Positions 24,401 through 37,916 of a DNA stretch of 64,000 nt are shown piece by piece (the stretch's first letter is position 1; the number at the start of each line of letters is the position of its first letter). The position numbers and the translations under genes are program-made. The notes below the pieces were generated by a model that was given only the letters and a program-made list of their open reading frames with translations, had not been told where the DNA came from and did not search any database. Source of the DNA: Dasyornis broadbenti (taxonomy: Eukaryota; Chordata; Aves; Passeriformes; Dasyornithidae); assembly GCA_013397935.1 (NCBI GenBank), contig VZRN01005891.1, positions 245,964 to 309,963 of the forward strand, read 5' to 3'.

Positions 24401-27400
24401 ATACAGGCTTGAGCTGTCTCTAAAAGCTAAAAAAACCCCCAAATCTGACATTATATGTTAAGCTGCACATGCAACAAGTCTCTCAATTCTCAAGCTTTTA
24501 TTATTTTGTATAAATTGGAGCATGTCTTTGACAGATGCACCAAAAATCAGCATTACGGGTTCAGTACAGGCTGGGGACACAGAACAAAGAGCAAGCCAGA
24601 GCCTCAGCCCCAGTGTCCCCAAACCTGCCTGCAGGAAAACAAACCAGCTGCAGTAAAAAAAAAAAAACAAAAAAACAAAAAAACAAAAAAACCCAAAAAA
24701 CACCAGTCCAAAAATAGAGCATTCATTGTAGTTATTAATATTTTACGTTTGTATTTCTTGGTGCATCTATTGATGCATGTGTATATAAACCAGCCAGGAG
24801 CAAGTCCTTCATTCCCAGTTGTTTTGAGAAGGCTGGATGTCTCCAGGCAGAGGGGAATCTGCCAAAACCAAGGTAGAAGTATTTTGCTGACTTCACCAAA
24901 CATACTTGAACTCTCTAATTTAACCATTTTCCATTTATAACACGGGGGTTGTTGGATCATGTGGGTAATAAAACACAGATTGTTGACTGGATCAGTTGTT
25001 TCAGGGATATAGCACATGGAGAACATATATTTCAATTTATTCCCCCAAAGGCTGTAAAAGCAGCCATAAAGCAATCAGAAAGCAGGTAAAGAACCACTTT
25101 GATGGCAGGCTAAATGAATGATAATTAGGCAACAAAACAGGAGGCATAAGTTGATGGAAATCTTTGTTTCTTCGTTCCACCGGGCCTTTAGGGTTGAAGA
25201 CCCTGCTGGCAATTCTGAGTTTGGGTGACTATGAGCAGGGACACATTGCCAAAGCCACCGTGCTGGATTTTGGCAATTTTAGCCAATCATTACACCCAGT
25301 GATGACTCAACAAGGCAATAAACACAAGGGAAGGGGGACAGGGAGGGAAGTTCCATCTCCTAACACAATTCCCACATTTGAAATGAAAATTCACCTTGTG
25401 TTGAAATACACAAAGCTCGAGGCACAAAGGTATTGAAACCCTCGAGCAGAAACACAGCCCCTTTCCCCCTCACTCTCAGATTCGTACCTTGGAAAAACAA
25501 ATCCAGATTTTTAACTGCTTCAAAGCAAATTTTCCACAGCAGGTCGAAAATAAGAACACATGACATTTTTATCTATTAATATGTTTCCTATGTTACATTC
25601 TTTTCTCCAAGACTTGTTCTAAATTTTTGTAAAGTCAGACCACTGGGTTTGGGTCTGATTTGAATTAGGGTTTGAATTAGATGCTACACACACACACGTT
25701 GTGGTTATGTTCTACAACACTCAGCTTGAGAGCTGCAAACTTCTGCCTCAGCTCTTTTGGAAGGATTCTCCCACTCAGCAGATAACTCCAGTTCTAGAGT
25801 TTCACTGCTACCTTACGTAATTTTACCACAACTAATAGCTTGGGAGCCTAAAGGGTTTTTTTTTATTATTATTTGGAAAATAAAAATAAATGCAGTGCAG
25901 TATCCTTCCTTATTAACTCTTTTTATAGAAAGAGAGGTAAAAAATTTTAAGGTCATTTTTACCAGTCAAAGCCACAAAAGTGAAAGACACAGAGACCTTT
26001 CCTCTTGTAACTCAGCCAAAACGTGGTGCAATATATACAAGGTGTTGTATCTGGACATAGAAGGCATTCAAGGGAACCATAGCTTTTGAAAAAGTAATTT
26101 GCACTGTATTTCACAATATAATGAAGACATTTATTTGTGTTGATGTTTTCAACACCACAGGACAGGCCTTGCACATAATTGCATCCAACTCCTCCTCACC
26201 TGTTTTGTAATAGTGGGTAATAATTTCTCCTGGATGGTTTGTATGGGTTTATTCTGCCTCTGAAATGTGTGAATCTTTATCAAACAAACCAAATTAGAAA
26301 TCCTTGCTTTGTTGCCATCAAGACACTGGGTGAACCAACTTTAAAGAACGTTTTACTCCAGGATGGATTGACCTCTTCTCACTCTGCCAAGCTTCAGACA
26401 CTGAAGTCGGCACAGCTGAGGGACTGAGAATGGGAGGTCCATTTACAAAACAAAAAGGAACATCCTGGCAGAACTGCCATGGGTGCATGACAGGGGCTGT
26501 CTCTCTGTGCAACAATAACCCCCAAGTCACAAATCTGGCAAAGCATGGCTGGGAAATTGTTCCATATTGGCCTCTCTGGTGGGTTGCAAGACAACAGTGT
26601 TGTACAATTCCCTGCATGGATTCTGTGCCCCAGGTGGAAAAACAAACAAAAAAAAATTTAAAATTCTGTTGTCTTCTGGCAGAGACAACTCATGTCAGCA
26701 TATTTCATTCTCCTAAGGTTTTTCAACGCCACACATTTATCCCAGCTGTGTTATCTGACTTTCCCTCAGAGCTCTGCTCACATACCCTTAAAAAAGGGCT
26801 CCCATGAAAGTTACTCTACCTTCCAGCCTGGAGAGGTTGCTCTGTACAGACCCCACTGACTTTTCTTGAATGTTCATGAAAGCAAGAGTGACAACAATTT
26901 CTCTAACCATGCCCCTAATGTTGTGCAATCACCTCGTTTCTGAGAATTGCCACAGAAAAGGAAGAGGGAAAAGTGAATGAGTGAACTCTAATTTTACTAG
27001 AGGCAAACAGGCTTTTTCAAGGCACCTGGTGGCACAAGAACTGGAACTTGAGCAGAGGAAGCAAGTCCTCAATAATAGCTAATGACAAAGGTTTAAAAAG
27101 AGTTTGTAATCTAGGAAAGCGTTAGAAAGTCAAGGGAGGTTTGTAGAGCAAGGGACAGCCAAAAAAACCCCACTTGGTCTTGCTAAATCCATTTGACACC
27201 AAGGATGGCAATTCTGAATTACTAAGAACTTCTGAGTAAACAATGATCAGGAGGAGCAACACTTGAAATGAGGGAGGCAAAGCAGAGAAGATTCTGTCAG
27301 ATTAATATCCAATTATTAACCTACACACTACAGAATGAGATCAAGAAATCTGGGAGAAAAGTGCTAATCACCAGAGCAGCATTGAGAAAGAATGAAAGAA

Positions 27401-28177
27401 GGACCTATGGGAGGCAATCAGAGAGGAAGGACACAAGAAACTGGTACAAGAGCACAGAAGTCACAACATGAGAGAGGGGATGATTTAAACAGAGTGATCC
27501 TTAGCAGGAAGAGGAATGGAAAGTGCAGGCTGGAATAGGAGCATGATTATCAACTCTCCTCCAAAATCAACATGGCAATTCCAGCTCTGCTTCCCTTGCC
27601 TTTTACTTTCTTCAGGAACGTATTTTTCGTTAAAGCACAAAAACATGGAGCTGCAGGAAGGCTGTGCCTGGCATATGGTATTTAATCATCCTATCTTCTG
27701 ACACTGCAAACTTCATTACAGCCCCCTATAATCTTGTCGGGTGTCATTGTGCATTACAGCTTCTGTTCTCAAGAGAAGGATTGTTTAAGCTAACACTGCA
27801 TGGATGATCTCCATGAATTTATGCTGACTAGCCCAAAATTAGCTCCAGGTGCCCCTTGCCTCCCTCTTAATAACCCCTGGTGCTGCATTAACACATCTCC
27901 AGCCTGCTGATGCTTCCACTATTGCCTAGGAGCACACAGAGACCTCTGTGCCCTCTCTTCACACCTTAAGAGGTCTAATCCTCTTAAAATTATACAATTA
28001 TTTCAATTTCTCAAATTTTACTAATTGAATAGGTTCTATGCCTTCTGTGTGATTTGCGCAGAAAGGTGGGGAGCTCACAAGAGATTTCCCGTGGAAAATC
28101 TGCTTTTGGAAAGTCTCTGCTTCACGGATAATCATTGCGACAAAGAGGATTGGCCAGGTACCACAGTTCCCAAGCTC
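24401..28177. other. Gene-free unique sequence
   Basis: No exon, RNA gene or known interspersed repeat is recognised. A 12-bp CA run is at about 25686-25697. The stretch 27260-27480 is strongly purine-rich on the plus strand, giving long frames there without any recognisable product. ORFs that cross the A-rich block at 24655 are artefacts of low complexity. Confidence 0.55.
24655..24700 (+). repeat. A-rich low-complexity block, (A7C)n
   Basis: A run of 13 A is followed by three (A)7C units and then CC(A)6C. It is the same kind of A-rich block as the one near 19300, on the same strand. Frames reading lysine or phenylalanine stretches across it are not genes. Confidence 0.9.
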
Positions 28178-28325
28178 AGGGGGTGGAGACCCCATCCCTG
28201 CAGGTGTTCAAGGGACACTTGGAGGTGGCACTCAGGGCTCTGGGCTGGGGACAAGGTGGGCATTGGTCACAGCTTGGATTCCATGGGCTGGGAGGGCTTT
28301 TCCAACCCCAGTGATTCTGGGATTG
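28178..28325 (+). mobile_element. CR1 LINE fragment, 3' end
   Basis: The sequence follows the CR1 3' region: 'gggtggagaccccatccctgc', 'aggtgttcaagggacacttgg', 'aggtggcactcagggctctggg', then 'gagggcttttccaacccca' and 'gtgattctggg'. These are characteristic of avian CR1 in sense orientation. It is a 5'-truncated piece of about 150 bp with no coding content. The terminal ATTCTATG-type repeats are decayed to one copy. Confidence 0.9.
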
Positions 28326-29548
28326 AGATGGACCCTGGCACAAGGGAACCTTTGCACAACACAATATCCAAACCAGACTCCAAACAAGACAACACAGGTT
28401 AGAAACAACCAATAAAGGCAGAATTGTGAGATCAGAACAACTGATCCAAACATCGACTTACTCCCTTTAACAATCAAGTTTTACCATCTGTGCCCGAGCT
28501 GTTTTGCACGTATATCCATATCCATGACACCCATTTCCATTAAGAAGTCAGAGCCACTTGATGTTCTCTAGACAAAATCCTGACCAACCCTGAGGCCCAG
28601 CTTTGTTCCAATCAGCAGGGCCAAAGCAGCTGACAGTGACAAGTGTCCTGATGTACTAATAAAATACATAAAATTCACTATTTCCACTTCTATTGGTGAA
28701 CCACTGATGATGTATGTTAATATCACCTTATAATGCCAGAGTTTAAAGGGCCTCAGGGCCTATTCAATCACAGCTGAATATTGAAAATTGAACAACAAAA
28801 TCAATAAGTCTATTTTCATCATTATAATGCTGAGAAAGGGCCTTCTAAGTTTCTTAATTGTTACACAAGGTTATTTTACCAAGCTGGGGGGTTTTGAGGT
28901 GTTTTTCTGTTTTGTTTTGTTTGTTTTTGTTTTTGAGGGTATTTTGTCTGGGGTTTTGTTTTGTTTTATGTTACTTACACTCTACATAACACTAAAGAAA
29001 CAGGACAGTGAAAACTCTAGCTAAGTTTAATTTACACAGAGCATTTTCCTGGTGTGATCCTGGATGAATTCCACATGAAAGCAGAGCAGGAGGGCCCATG
29101 CACTCATGCAATAAGGCACAGGCAATTACCTCTGCCCAGCTCCCTGCTACCCAAAATAAAGCAATTCCCAGGCTGGGTTTTTAATCCACTGTCCATCACC
29201 TGTATTTCTGAAGTTTTAACGTGTCATAAGAGGCAGTGGGAGAGATAATCAGTGACCTGGAGCTCGTTCACTCCCCAGCCCTTTATAAATCACAGCTGGT
29301 AATAAGGAGTGAAACACATTTAGAAACACACAGATTATGGTATTGATCCTCCCCTCACATTGGATCATGGACATCTCTCTCTTCTACCTGATAATATTTC
29401 AATTTAAAATGGGCTTAAATCCACTTTTATGTGTTCCTTTGGTGGCTTCACTGAAAGGCCAGAAAGAGGAAAAAAGTCCTGTTACTTCAATAATACTCAG
29501 TAATGATTTTTTCCCCAAACTTTTGCTTTAAATGAGACTCCTTTAAGC

Positions 29549-29572
29549 AAAAAAAAAAAAAAAAAAAAAAAA
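29549..29572 (+). repeat. (A)24 homopolymer tract
   Basis: This is a run of 24 A on the plus strand. It lies 50 bp before a single undetermined base at 29622, so the local assembly may be weak. Confidence 0.9.
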
Positions 29573-29621
29573 CAACAGTATCAAATTCGAGAAGGGTGTC
29601 TTTATTTCTGTAGTACTGCAA

Positions 29622-29622
29622 N
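29622..29622. other. Single ambiguous base (N)
   Basis: One N is present in otherwise resolved sequence. It marks an uncertain consensus call rather than a biological feature. Confidence 0.95.
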
Positions 29623-30699
29623 ACACCAATCCAAATCAATACAACAGCAATCCCACTGCTGTGCACCCCTAAAATATCCTAAAATGAGCAACTGCCAGTT
29701 ATGTCAGTTTTCCCAACCTTTTTTCCAGAGTTCTTCCCATTTCAAGCAAACCTGTCTGCATATTGTGACGGGAAAGAAAGACACCTATATTGCTCTGGCA
29801 AAGGAAGAGTAAATACAATAAAAATATGTATGCCCGTATATATTAGCGCAACAGGAAGTAGATAGCACCTGAAATTAGGCCAGATGAGCAGAAAAATATT
29901 TTGAAGAAACATTAAGAAACATACTGTTAATTTAGTATTAGAACAAAAAGAATAATAATTTGACTCTAGCTGATATTTACCTAGGAATTCAAATGCAAGA
30001 CAGTTGAAATACTGCTTAAAATAGGAAATTTATTGTTTAAGATAGAAATAATATTAAATAAAGTGTGCCACAAACTTAAACAAAACCTCCAAGGTCCAAA
30101 GACCAGTAAATTTTTTTTTTACAGACTTTATAAAATGGTCACATGCCGACTACAAACAAAATGAAATCCATACAAAAAAGATATACTCAAAAGCAAACAC
30201 TGCTTTGTAAAGGAAAAAAAGGGAAGATATTAGTGAGATATTAGGTAACCTGCACTGGAATATTTGCAGTTCAACATCATCCTAAGTGTTCAGGAAACGT
30301 GGATATAATAATATGAGAGAAAACATATTAAATGTATAATAAATTAAATTATTTAAAGTTTTGCGTATTAGTTTTTTTAAAAAGTTATATTTATCACCTC
30401 ACTGAAGAGCTACAAGAAGAAATATGAAATTACAGTACCATGGCAGGTGCAAATTAAATAAACTCAGTCTGGTTGTCTTGTGAACAAGTTCTTTTTCTGC
30501 ATAAAAAGCCCGGACCCTTAACACATTTTGGACAAGGGAATCAACTCCCCATCTTTGTGGCTGTCAATATATCCCACATTCCATTAGGAATTCAGGAAAG
30601 ACAGAGGGCAGAGAACACAAAGTATCATTAGGGCTCCAACCATCGTGTGCCCGCGTCTCAAATACCTCGCTCATCACCACTCACAGGTTCCAGCGACTC

Positions 30700-31080
30700 G
30701 GAGAGCAGGGCACAGAGGATGCAGAACAAAGGATTTGATCAGAGGAATGGAATGGATTTCATAGAAAGCCAACTACACACAGTAATTTTCGAAAATAAGT
30801 GGCTGAGGAGAAATATGATCGAGGTCTATAAAACGAGGAGCAGCACAGAGATAGTGAATAGGCAATGATTTTTCATTATTTGCCATTATTCAAGACATAA
30901 GTGGAATAAAATGAAATTATGAACAAGCAGTTCAAAACAACCAAGAAGAAGGACTTTTCCCTCACAACTCATAATTAAATCATACAGCTCATTACCCCAG
31001 CATGGTGCTTCTGCCAAGAGTATGAATTTTTTCAAAAGGCATTAGATAAATTCCTGTAGGGAATGTCCACCCTCAAAGCA
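30700..31080 (+). mobile_element. Old, diverged CR1 LINE fragment
   Basis: The order of phrases matches the 3' part of an ancient CR1 family: 'atcagaggaatggaatgg', 'ctgaggagaaatatgatcg', 'aggtctataaaac', 'agtgaataggcaatgattt', 'cagttcaaaacaaccaagaa', 'cataattaaatcatacagctcatta' and 'aaaggcattagataaattcctg'. It is in sense orientation. Divergence is much greater than in the other copies and there are internal deletions, so it is probably an old insertion. No intact reading frame is kept. The exact ends are uncertain, and the right edge may continue past 31080 into sequence I cannot match. The family is known from memory of reptile and bird CR1 patterns. Confidence 0.7.
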
Positions 31081-34000
31081 GCAGGAGCAACTGCTCCATG
31101 TATGAGCGGAGCTGGGAGGATCTGATGGACCAGGCCCAATGTGCAGATCCCCCCAGAGAGATGTCACCTCCTGTCACCCACCTTGGCCACCCTGGGGACA
31201 GGCCCCTGGTGAACACATGGATGCAGAGCTCATGTTCTCCTCAAGCCATCCCACCATCACATGGCAGGCCCTGGAGCCCCTTGGCTTACAAGATGTAGGG
31301 TAGGGATCTAAATGAGCCTTGTGATGATGGGATTAAAGTCTCAGGCTCTCAGATTGTCCTACACACACAGAACATATGATTTTGGCTCAGTTATGTCACT
31401 TTACCAAAAAACACAATGCCACCAACTTTCTTCAGCAGGTTTAAGAAGACTTTAATTTCCCAGTTGGAAGGGCAGCCTAAAGCATTTTTAACATTTAAAT
31501 TAAGTATCTTTGCATTAAACACCTTAAGTATAATGGGATGGTTGCGGAGACCTGAAGGAAACACTTGGTAAAAACTAAAATGGGATTGCAAAGGTCTGAA
31601 AAATCCCTTGGTCCACATTTCGTGTCCCTGAACATAAAAACACATAAACACAGAAAAACCTAAATGCTGACTTCACAGTTTGTCTGGCAAAACTGAAAAA
31701 CCCTTTCATTTGTAGAAATTTGTTATTTCATGAAAAATAATAATACATAATTTGATAATATTTTGTAATAAACACTCAAACGCTTTGACAGTTGAGATTA
31801 CTGTGACTCCATCTTCCATCAAGGCGAAATACAGTTGATTGATGACTGCAGGATGAAATTGGTGGATCTATAACCAATAATATTTCACTCAGATTTAGCT
31901 CCTGCTGCCCTCCTGCACAGATAATCCCCTCCCAAACCACAGCTGCAGGAATGTTGTGCATCTCCTGCTGCCCTGTTGAATCCCAAGAGCATCAAACACA
32001 AGGAAAGGCTGAAAGTTCTGCTCCAGCCACTCAAAGGAACAGGAAAGGGAAAAGGAACATGGTAGAAAAATAAAACAAAAAGTGTTTGCTTCAACAAGGT
32101 CTCTGTAGCCCTTTTCTTTAGAGCCGTTTCTTCTGATGACCCATTTATTGATAGCAAATCTTGAGAGCTCAGGAAATGTAGATTAACTCTGGGAATTGTC
32201 TGCCACAGATTTCTTGTTCTATTTTCTCTTCCTTTCCCTCACATTTCCAGTCAACCACTTTGGTGTTTCTGTCAATGACAAAAAGATTAAAGTAAACTTG
32301 AGTGCCTGTTTTCCAAATTTACTTTGATTTGAGAGGAAAGTACTCTCAGAAAGAGAAATCTACCAGATTGACTAATTAATGTTCTTATTCATTAAGTGAT
32401 GGTTGAAAAAAATTAAAATTATACTATAATAATGTGGTAATACCCCTGCAGTTAGTCTGCTGTTGAAGAAACTCTTCAAGATGAAGAAAATAAGCATTCA
32501 ATATAGTTAACATCCACCCAAGAATAAGACTAAGATTAATTAAAAACCCAACAATATCACTATTTCCAATATACTCCAATTCTGTATTATCCAAGACTCT
32601 AAAAACACCCTTCTACTGCTTTGTTAACAATGTTAGCTAAACATCAGCGGTATATTAGATTCACACATGGTAAATTCAACATGGGGTATTAAGGAAAGTG
32701 CACAGAAACTCTAATTAGGCATTTAAAAAGTTTTAGATGTGCTTTCATGATCAAACAATGCAGTATAAAACAAATATTTAACACTTAAAACACAGCTACT
32801 CCGATAAGCATAATTTGGAAACCTTTAATGAATTCACCTCAATTAGCCTTTCATTAAATAGCTCATTAAAAACTGATTTGAATATTGCTCCAGAAGAAAT
32901 CCTCATTCAGCTGTTAGGATCGGATAGGGAGTCAGTGGAGGTAAGGTTAAACACACGTTTTGGAACTGTCTGAAAGTCAGATTTGTTCCAGGCAAAAAGC
33001 CCTCAACCTCCTGTGACATCAATATAAGATAAACTGAACATGTGGCACAAACCCTGAAAAACTTAGGGATTGGATAATTTTAATTCTGTTCAGAAGGAAA
33101 ACAGACCGAATAATGAACAAAACCATCTTGATTTTCTGCCAGGTTCTTATCTCCAACTCAATTGTCATCTGTACTTTCAGAAAAACAATAGGTAATTTTT
33201 AAAGAAAAAGTTAAAATTAAACTTGTCTTTTCAGTACAGGGAACATCACCTTATAAACACGCACACAGAAAAACAGAGGCAGGGAGACATTTAAAAGAGC
33301 AAATACATTCAAGGGTGCTTGAGAAATATGGCCTAACCCTGAATGTATTTATTTACAGAAACAGAGCTGAGCAGCCATTGTGGCTTAGGGATATGGCAAA
33401 GCAGAGTTTAGTGCAGAGGTATACATTTTTTTATATTAAACTAATTGATCAGATGAGTGGAAAAATTCCCCTAATTGCCTCCATGCTACTTCAGTTGATC
33501 TAACAAAAGATTTTATTCCTCCATGACCTTCACTTCAAATGCAGCTCAAGGCTTTACACTGTTTCAGGTCAAGTTAACTCGGAAACTTTGGAGAGCTTTA
33601 AGTGGAATAAAACCGAGACCCAGAGAGAGGAACACAAAAGAGTAGGGCCAGGCTGGAGGCAGAAAAGACACAAAGTCAAAACATACCTTTGTATGTGACT
33701 TTAATAAGTGCACAGCAGGGAAGCACTTTTCTTCTTTTTTTTTTTCCCTTTTGCTTCACTGAGAAGGAAACTAATTCAGGGACAAGATGATGTCGTGTTG
33801 GCTCGGCCTTGTGTTCAGAGGGATGTTTTGTTGCATTACCTGGAAGAGGTCACTGAACAGTTGGACTTGAAATTGTCCAAATCTAAGCCACATTCTGTCA
33901 TTCACCTCTGTTGCAAAGTGTGCAGAGCCTACAAAACCCTTCCCCATCCCCAGAAAAGAGCTCGGGAGCAGCTCCTGCCCGTGAGCTCCTGCCTGGTGGC

Positions 34001-36440
34001 TTTGGGCAGGATTCACCTCCCAGTGCCCTGCAGAAAGGTCAGGGCAGAGCAGCCTCCAAACGAGGGCTGGCAGCAGCCCCAGCTCCTCTTGGGCACCAGG
34101 CAGCAGCATTATTAGCATAGAAATCCAATACAACGCCGGAGTAAACACCAATAATAATGTTGCAGGCATTAATAATTTAAATCCAATAAAACAGGCACCT
34201 CACGAGCGCATGCAAACGTTATGAACGCCTCCAATCCAGCCCGGCCTAGGAAGGCAGCTCTGAATCATTTTGCTTTGTTCCATCAATGATTAATACATGT
34301 GGATAGACACTGAACAAGGCACTCACATGGAAACAAGTGCCGACATTCCAGGCCTGGGCAGCGATCGACAGCTTTCAACCATGTGTGCATTTTGCTCTCC
34401 GTGTCCCTGAGCACAGCAGGGCCCTCAGAGGCACCCAGGGCCTGCTGAAACCAATGCCCGGAGCAGCCATCAAAGGCTGCTGAGCACCAGCACATCACCC
34501 CTGACTCAGAAAATCCATGGATCCCAGCAGGCTCCTGGGAAGAGCTGGGGAGGTGCCGGTGCATCGCTCCTGCAGCATTGCCTGCAAGTCTCCCCATCCC
34601 TGCAGACCCTGCTCGGATTCATCCCGGTGCTGTTTGGGAGCAAAGCAAACGCTGAGCGCTGTATTGGAGCAGACAAATACAAATCCTCAGTCAGGAACAA
34701 GCATTATTTCCAGAAGGTCAGTGCTGCCTGGCAGACTGACCCATCCCTCTGCACAGTTCCTGCAACCCCAGGGAACTTTCCCAGAACTCCAGTTCTGTGT
34801 GTGAGCAGGACTGCCTCACATGGGGGCTCTTCCCATCACAGGCTCTCTCACACAGCCTCCTGACACTGCATTCCACAAACACTGAGGCAGAAATCCCTCA
34901 AGGAAGCACCTTCCTTCTCTCCCTGACAAGGCCAAGACAGGTACAAACATATGCACAAACACTGCTTCCAAAATTCCCCTTCCCTGCCCTTTCCTCCTCC
35001 CTGCCCACTGCTCTCAGGGAGCACCCAGGAGCAGGCACAAGGCAGCTGCACCTCACAGCAGCAGAACCTCCACACCACAACCACCTCGCAGACCTCAGAG
35101 TTTGTCCTGGAGGGTTCAGTACTTTTAAATACTCCAGATGTATTTGAGGATTTTCTCTTTTAAAAGACCTTCAGGTAGATGTGTCAGTAAGTAACACTGG
35201 AAATAGGAAAGAAAGTGCATTGTTAATGTTAGGAAATTGCCTGGTTAGGCTTGACGGAATAAGATGTAAAGTTCAGAAGACAATTCCCTGTCCTTACTCA
35301 TGTGATGGAGCTCAGCCATTCAGACAGAGCCAGAATTTCTTTACCTTCTGATCACTTCACAAAGCACTATAATTTCACCAACAGTGAAACCCCTTATGGA
35401 AAGTAAGGCAAAGCACAGGCCAGCCCAGCTGATTGTAATGACTCCTGCTTTTCCCAGGAATAAAAACATCAGATTACAACCAGCCCTTCTCTGGGTGTGA
35501 TTCAGGTAGAGGAGGCAGTTCCACAACTGAAGAACATCACCTCTGCCTGCTGTAAGCATCTTCAAAAGAGTGTTCGTGATTAATTACTCAATTTAATTCA
35601 TATTTCATCCTCCTGGCAGCTCTGAAGAGCTCTAGTCAGCTGATCACAAACTCGTGCTGAGGGGCTTCTTAACACCCAAGCATAAATCCCACCCCTCAAA
35701 TCCGCTCTCAAAACAATTAAAGGCTAGAAGGAGTGGGCAACAAAATAAAGTAGAAATCACAGCATAGAAATTACTTAAAAACAAAAACAGAGAAGCAGAA
35801 GGATATTTTTGACTCTTCTCTGCCATGGGACAATACACAGAAATCTTATTTTGCAACCTTAACACTGAATGAAAAAGATGACAATCAAAATATCTTATAG
35901 AACAGAGAGAAGCAGAGATCAATAACCAGGCACTACAAGAGAATCTATATTAACCTTAGGAACCGAGACAAAACCTCAATCTACAGCTCTTCAAGCACAA
36001 ATCTGCAGGGAAAAACAGGCAGAAAACACAGCAAGTTTCAATACCCTAAAATCTACCATATCTTTCCTTTTTGTAACTCTGTACAATAACCACTGTTTTA
36101 AAATATTGCACATTTAAAATCTGTAAATTAATTTTATTTTATTTTCTTACATCCACTTTTCACCCAACCCACTCAATGGACACATCTGTGCTCTGTTTTC
36201 ATAAAGTGACCATTTGATTGCACACCTTCCCTCCCAAATATCTTTTCTTATCAGAATTTTGTCCATTTTGGGTACTTCAGGTTTGCATTCAGATGTTTTA
36301 AATCCTGAAGAGAAATATTAGCTTTTGCAAGAAAAAATGGTTTGATAACTGCATTTCACTTCAATCTGTTTTGTGAATAAGCCCATGCCCAGAACAGAAG
36401 CTGGTGTGGGATGTGTGGTATTTTGGGATCTGAGGATTTC
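31081..36440. other. Gene-free unique sequence
   Basis: No exon or RNA gene is recognised. Two GC-richer patches (about 33900-34130 and 34330-35090) give overlapping frames on both strands, with no product I can name. The block 32640-32900 is AT-rich with several TTAAT/ATTAG/TTCATTAAA cores and could be a conserved regulatory element; it was not tested. A pyrimidine run with 11 T is at about 33735-33745. Confidence 0.55.
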
Positions 36441-36568
36441 TGGAAGTGTTCAGGCACAGGTTAGATGGGGCTTGGAGGAACCCGGTCTTGTGGAAGGTGT
36501 CCCTGCCCATGGCAGGGCGTGGAATGGTCTTTCAGGTCCTTTCCAACCCAAACCATTCTGTGATTGTA
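36441..36568 (+). mobile_element. CR1 LINE fragment, 3' end
   Basis: The stretch reads 'ggaagtgttcaggcacaggttagatggggcttgg', then 'ggtgtccctgcccatggcaggg', 'ggaatggtctttcaggtcctttccaaccc' and 'aaaccattctgtgattgtagc'. This is the classical avian CR1 3' end in sense orientation. It is 5'-truncated to about 128 bp and non-coding. It lies inside several frames that begin near 36373-36446, which are therefore artefacts. Confidence 0.93.
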
Positions 36569-37901
36569 GCTGTAGGGTTGGAAAAAGCAAGCAGAAAACC
36601 CCAGGGAAATGGTTTTCAGAGCAGGCTGGAATTCAGGAGTTGCCACAAGACACTGCGGGGGCACAAACCCTGCTGCTCCTACTGCAATGCCGCCTCTGCT
36701 TCCCCATCTTGGGGCTGGCATGCAGGGAAAACCCCTCACCAATGCCATTTGGCTCATGGGGCTGCACTGTCGTGTTTCTGGGCTGATAAAGAGCCTTTAT
36801 CCCTTCACCAGTGCAAAGCCAGGCGGGGCTGGAACATCCCCATCTTTGCCAGGCAGCTCTGCCTCCCAGGAAAAGCCAACGAGGAGCAGCAGGCGCAGTC
36901 AGTCGGAGCCGTGCCCATCGTTAAATAGGGAGCACTTCAGGAGGGGAGGGATAACTGCGCTGGGAACTCAGCAAAGGTTCCGAGTTCTGCCGCTCTTTCC
37001 CATCAAATACCACAGGAGCAGCTCCAAACGTGGCCTGGGTGACACAAAATTTAATCTGAGGGAGACAGAGGAGCACATCACACGTGTGCTCCGTGGGTGG
37101 AAGTCTCCCATTATGAGAGAAATCGTGTATAATCTGCCCATTATCCTCACTCTTCTCTGGGAAAAGGAAAGCAGCCTCCCATTTATGCAAGTTCAGGGCA
37201 GGAACGAAGAAGTCCAGGCTTCGTTATTCCAATGCTATTTTAAAAATGCCCTGAGAAACTTTATATGTGCTTCTAGGAGAGGGGAATTCCTTTCCAAAAG
37301 GCAGATAAAAGTGAGCTGAACTCCTGTGAGCAGTGGTGAGGAATCGATGCACTCCCTCCTGCAATTTCTGCAGCCATTTCAGAGCTGAATCCAAATTGTG
37401 CCTCCAGCAGCAGCAGCTCTGAGGTGATGCTGCAGGAGTGATTAACTTCCCCATTACCTTCTCATCTTTCAAGTTATCATATGTGCACACACAGAAAATG
37501 CACAGCACTTCATACCTACATAACACTGGAAAGAAACAGAATTATACAAGCACTTTCCCATTTATTAGTGGAAATGCTGAAGTTTCCTGCTAATATCTTT
37601 TAAACATTTCACACAGGATTTTTTTAAAATTTTGCTTTTAATCCTCATGTGATTCAGAACAAAGATGAAGAAGTATCCAACGATTGTGATTCCTGGTGGT
37701 AATCCAGACTGAATGGGACCCATGCAACCTGAAGCACAAAGTTTTCTCCTGGTGTGTAATAGTGGCATTTCAGTGGCACCAACGGAGGTTTGTTACTTGT
37801 ATTTGAGCTCAGAATTTGCTCACACATTTTTTTCAAAGTAGTGCAACTAAGCCTGTTTTTATGAAGCTACTGTACAGGAGACAATTGCCATTTTTTGAGG
37901 C

Positions 37902-37916
37902 AAAAAAAAAAAAAAA
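37902..37916 (+). repeat. (A)15 homopolymer tract
   Basis: A run of 15 A on the plus strand sits in unique sequence. No mobile element is recognisable next to it. Confidence 0.9.

Larger units (their letters stand above)
28326..30699. other. Gene-free AT-rich sequence
   Basis: No gene is recognised. A T/G-rich low-complexity stretch of TTTTG units is at about 28891-28970. A long A run and a single undetermined base lie near 29549-29622. The stretch 29820-30400 is very AT-rich with no recognised repeat; a 10-T run is at 30111-30120. Confidence 0.55.

Noticed and set aside
24604..25074. 156- and 161-codon frames crossing 24655-24700
   Set aside because: They run through an A-rich low-complexity block that reads as poly-lysine or poly-phenylalanine.
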